Positions 51,997-53,830 of a stretch of DNA of 53,830 nt are shown piece by piece. Below the pieces are notes generated by a model that saw only the letters and a program-made list of their open reading frames with translations, was not told the origin of the DNA and made no database searches. The DNA is taken from assembly GCA_002407775.1 (NCBI GenBank), contig DHOP01000003.1, positions 1,449-55,278 on the forward strand. The letters are read 5' to 3'. The DNA is from Prevotella sp. UBA5387 (lineage in GTDB: Bacteria; Bacteroidota; Bacteroidia; Bacteroidales; Bacteroidaceae). Numbering within the stretch: position 1 is the stretch's first letter; every line of letters starts with the position of its first letter. The translations under genes and the position numbers were made by a program.

Positions 51997-52824
51997 ATGA
52001 ATATCATTGAGCAAAACCTCATCGGTAAACATTCTGCTGAAGACTGTGAGGATGGCATTGTCATAACAGAAGATTTCGTGGCAGTTATAGACGGCAGCAC
52101 AAGCAAATCACAACGCCGATGGAGACCCGATATGAAAAATGGTCGATGGGCCATGATTCTTATCAGTGATATCCTTCATCGACTGCCTGCAGATACTACA
52201 TTGGATGATTTTTGTGACCAAGCCACGACTCTCATTCACAAACAATACCACTTCGCTGAGCAAGTAACTCCAGATATACCACCTCAATACCGTATTTGTG
52301 CTTCTGCTGTGATATATAGTCAGTGGTGGCATGAGGTTTGGATGATAGGCGATTGTCAATGTATGATAGATGGACAGCTCTATGAAAATGGTAAGCCACA
52401 TGAAGAGCGGTTGGCTAGACAGAGGGCAGCGGTTTTCGAAGAATCCTATCATCGGTATCCAGATATGATTGAAGATGGCGAACTCGTTCACGATTATGCG
52501 CGTGATGAAATTATCCCCAATCTTATCAAGGCCATTCAGGAGGAAAATATTACATATGCGGTTATTGATGGATATACCATATACAAAAAAGGTGTCAAGG
52601 TGATCAATATCAAGAATAGAGTCACTGAGATTGTTTTAGCCTCAGATGGATATCCCTTTTTGAAACCTACTCTGAAAGACAGCGAACTTGCGCTTGGAGT
52701 GCAGATGCAACGGGACCCTTACAACGTAAAGACTTTCCTTGCTACAAAAGGCAAGATGAGAGGTAACCTCTCTTTTGATGATCGCGCCTATGTTCGTTTT
52801 AGTTCAGACCAATATTATGATTAA
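51997..52824 (+). CDS. PP2C-fold protein phosphatase-like protein
   Basis: 275 residues, no signal peptide. PP2C-type sequence is visible in order: NLIGKHSAEDCEDGIVIT, FVAVIDGSTSK (metal-binding DG), CASAVIYSQWWHEVWMIGDC (the 'vGDS' strand), TEIVLASDGYP (second DG) and NLSFDDRAYVRF (the final 'DN.t' position as DD). The canonical 'DGHGG' is DGSTS here. It may dephosphorylate Ser/Thr on proteins, or be a small-molecule phosphatase of the same fold. It is co-transcribed with ygiQ and truA. Confidence 0.72.
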   Translation: MNIIEQNLIGKHSAEDCEDGIVITEDFVAVIDGSTSKSQRRWRPDMKNGRWAMILISDILHRLPADTTLDDFCDQATTLIHKQYHFAEQVTPDIPPQYRICASAVIYSQWWHEVWMIGDCQCMIDGQLYENGKPHEERLARQRAAVFEESYHRYPDMIEDGELVHDYARDEIIPNLIKAIQEENITYAVIDGYTIYKKGVKVINIKNRVTEIVLASDGYPFLKPTLKDSELALGVQMQRDPYNVKTFLATKGKMRGNLSFDDRAYVRFSSDQYYD

Positions 52825-52866
52825 CCTGCAACCATAATACACATTTAATATCACAATCTTTTTTCT

Positions 52867-53595
52867 ATGCGTTATTTTATCTGGATTAGTTTCGACGGAA
52901 CTGCTTACCATGGTTGGCAGATTCAACCAAATGGGATATCTGTGCAAGAGCAACTTCAAAAGAACCTTTCGACGGTTCTTCGTCAACCTATAGAAGTTAC
53001 CGGTGCTGGTCGCACAGATGCAGGCGTACATGCTAGGCGGATGTGCTGTCATTTCGATATGGATCATACCATAGACTGTGACCTACTCGCTTTTCGTCTC
53101 AATCATATATTTCCACATGATATAAGCTGTATTAAAGTGGAGCCTGTTGAAGACGAATTCCATGCTCGTTTCTCGGCAAAAAAGCGTACTTACCGATATT
53201 TTATTAACAAGAACAAAGACCCATTTCTACGTTTTTTTTCGGTTAAAATGACATGGGAACTCGACATTGATCTAATGAATGAGGCAGCAACTTATCTTTT
53301 GACAGTTAGTGATTTCAAAGCTTTTTGCAAATCTAAGGGTGATAACAAGACAACGCTTTGTGATGTTTCAGTAGCTCAATGGGTAAGGACCAGTCCTACA
53401 ACATGCTATTTTGAGATTACAGCGAACCGCTTTCTGCGTAATATGGTGCGAGCTGTTGTCGGTACACTTCTCGATGTTGGACGTCATACCATCACCCTCA
53501 GCCAGTTCAAGACTATTGTTGATAAGGGAACACGCTCAGATGCCGGACAATCAATGCCTGCACATGGACTCTTTCTATGGGATATCGTTTATTAG
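52867..53595 (+). CDS. truA: tRNA pseudouridine synthase A
   Basis: 242 residues. The N-terminal FDGTAYHGWQIQPNGISVQE and the catalytic motif GAGRTDAGVHA with Asp51 identify TruA, which makes pseudouridine at positions 38-40 of the tRNA anticodon arm. Later blocks RLNHIFPHDI, ARFSAKKRTYRYFI and ANRFLRNMVRAVVGTLLDVG are family-specific. It is last in the operon, 42 bp after the PP2C-like gene and followed by a terminator. Confidence 0.97.
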   Translation: MRYFIWISFDGTAYHGWQIQPNGISVQEQLQKNLSTVLRQPIEVTGAGRTDAGVHARRMCCHFDMDHTIDCDLLAFRLNHIFPHDISCIKVEPVEDEFHARFSAKKRTYRYFINKNKDPFLRFFSVKMTWELDIDLMNEAATYLLTVSDFKAFCKSKGDNKTTLCDVSVAQWVRTSPTTCYFEITANRFLRNMVRAVVGTLLDVGRHTITLSQFKTIVDKGTRSDAGQSMPAHGLFLWDIVY

Positions 53596-53637
53596 TAATC
53601 AACATTTGACTAACTAGAGGAGAGGCGTCCGACATAC

Positions 53638-53670
53638 ATGTATAGACATATTTACGTCTATACATTTTTA
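53638..53670 (+). terminator. Rho-independent terminator after truA
   Basis: A perfect 10-bp stem (ATGTATAGAC with GTCTATACAT) with an 8-nt loop, followed by TTTTAATG. Confidence 0.75.
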
Positions 53671-53803
53671 ATGTTATAATACATAGGATCATCTTATTAA
53701 TCTCTTAAATAAAGCCTAAGTTTAATAGATAACAATACTTATAATTAACCGGCTTCTAAAATTAAGAATCTAAATCAAAAAGACCTTGGGAACTCCATGT
53801 ATT

Positions 53804-53811
53804 TATCTTTG
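53804..53811 (+). promoter_or_regulatory. Possible promoter at the right edge
   Basis: TATCTTTG matches TAnnTTTG, with CTTGG about 15 bp upstream, shorter than usual spacing. It may serve a gene beyond the window. The rest of 53671-53830 shows no gene. Confidence 0.35.
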
Positions 53812-53830
53812 ACTTATATCAGATTTACTT

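Noticed and set aside
51912..52154. 80-aa minus-strand open frame at the YgiQ/PP2C junction
   Set aside because: It overlaps two well-supported genes in antisense and has no recognisable features.
1..53830. tRNA, rRNA, riboswitch, insertion sequence or phage genes
   Set aside because: No cloverleaf, rRNA-like segment, transposase, integrase or known aptamer motif was recognised on either strand by eye.

Overview
The window looks like chromosomal DNA of a Bacteroidales bacterium, most likely a Prevotella-type member of the Prevotellaceae. The grounds are a SusC/SusD outer-membrane pair, Bacteroidetes-type promoters (TAnnTTTG at -7, seen before many genes), few Shine-Dalgarno sequences, the long PPi-dependent phosphofructokinase, the PurF-like/carA/carB cluster, and a very large TPR two-component kinase of the Prevotella/Bacteroides type. 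No rRNA, tRNA, insertion sequence, phage gene or CRISPR array was seen.

Layout. 1-2.3 kb (minus strand): an operon running off the left edge with an exported protein, an HPr-kinase-like protein, an S24/S26 peptidase and a PqqD-like protein, which resembles a peptide- or polymer-modification cassette. 2.3-3.4 kb: a decayed DUF4332 gene remnant, a 22-bp tandem repeat array and a small lipoprotein. 3.5-15.1 kb (plus): a glutamine synthetase, then a polysaccharide utilisation locus made of an SGNH sialate-O-acetylesterase-like enzyme, SusC, SusD, a GH16 enzyme broken by one amber codon, and a GH43 enzyme. 15.1-19.1 kb (minus): a HAD-GNAT fusion and a YncE/phosphoesterase gene broken by one opal codon, separated by a degenerate array that also has a 22-bp period. 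19.2-25.5 kb (minus): carB, carA and a PurF-like amidotransferase. 25.5-28 kb (minus): an orphan Wza-like lipoprotein and uxaC. 28-29.1 kb: a type I asparaginase. 29.2-34.1 kb (minus): a tandem-domain histidine kinase, its response regulator and a small AbgT-like membrane protein. 34.2-38.7 kb: hexuronate catabolism (eda and kdgK on minus; a LacI regulator and uxaA on plus, divergent). 38.7-43.9 kb: a second 22-bp repeat array, an NhaC antiporter, an unknown protein, two GH25 lysozymes and a zinc-ribbon membrane protein. 44-45.7 kb (minus): PPi-phosphofructokinase. 45.8-53.6 kb: a seven-gene plus-strand operon from a clear promoter to a clear terminator (small conserved protein, acyltransferase, golvesin/amidase-like secreted protein, small protein, YgiQ radical SAM protein, PP2C-like protein, truA).

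How the genes fit together. The PUL and the hexuronate genes suggest a plant-polysaccharide degrader: sugar acids are isomerised (UxaC), dehydrated (UxaA), phosphorylated (KdgK) and cleaved (Eda), and glycolysis uses pyrophosphate. The altronate oxidoreductase (UxaB) needed between UxaC and UxaA is not in the window. The strongest oddities are three intergenic arrays with the same 22-bp period, two exported-protein genes each interrupted by a single in-frame stop, a two-kinase fusion with a degenerate second ATPase, and a secreted protein whose best start codon is ATT.
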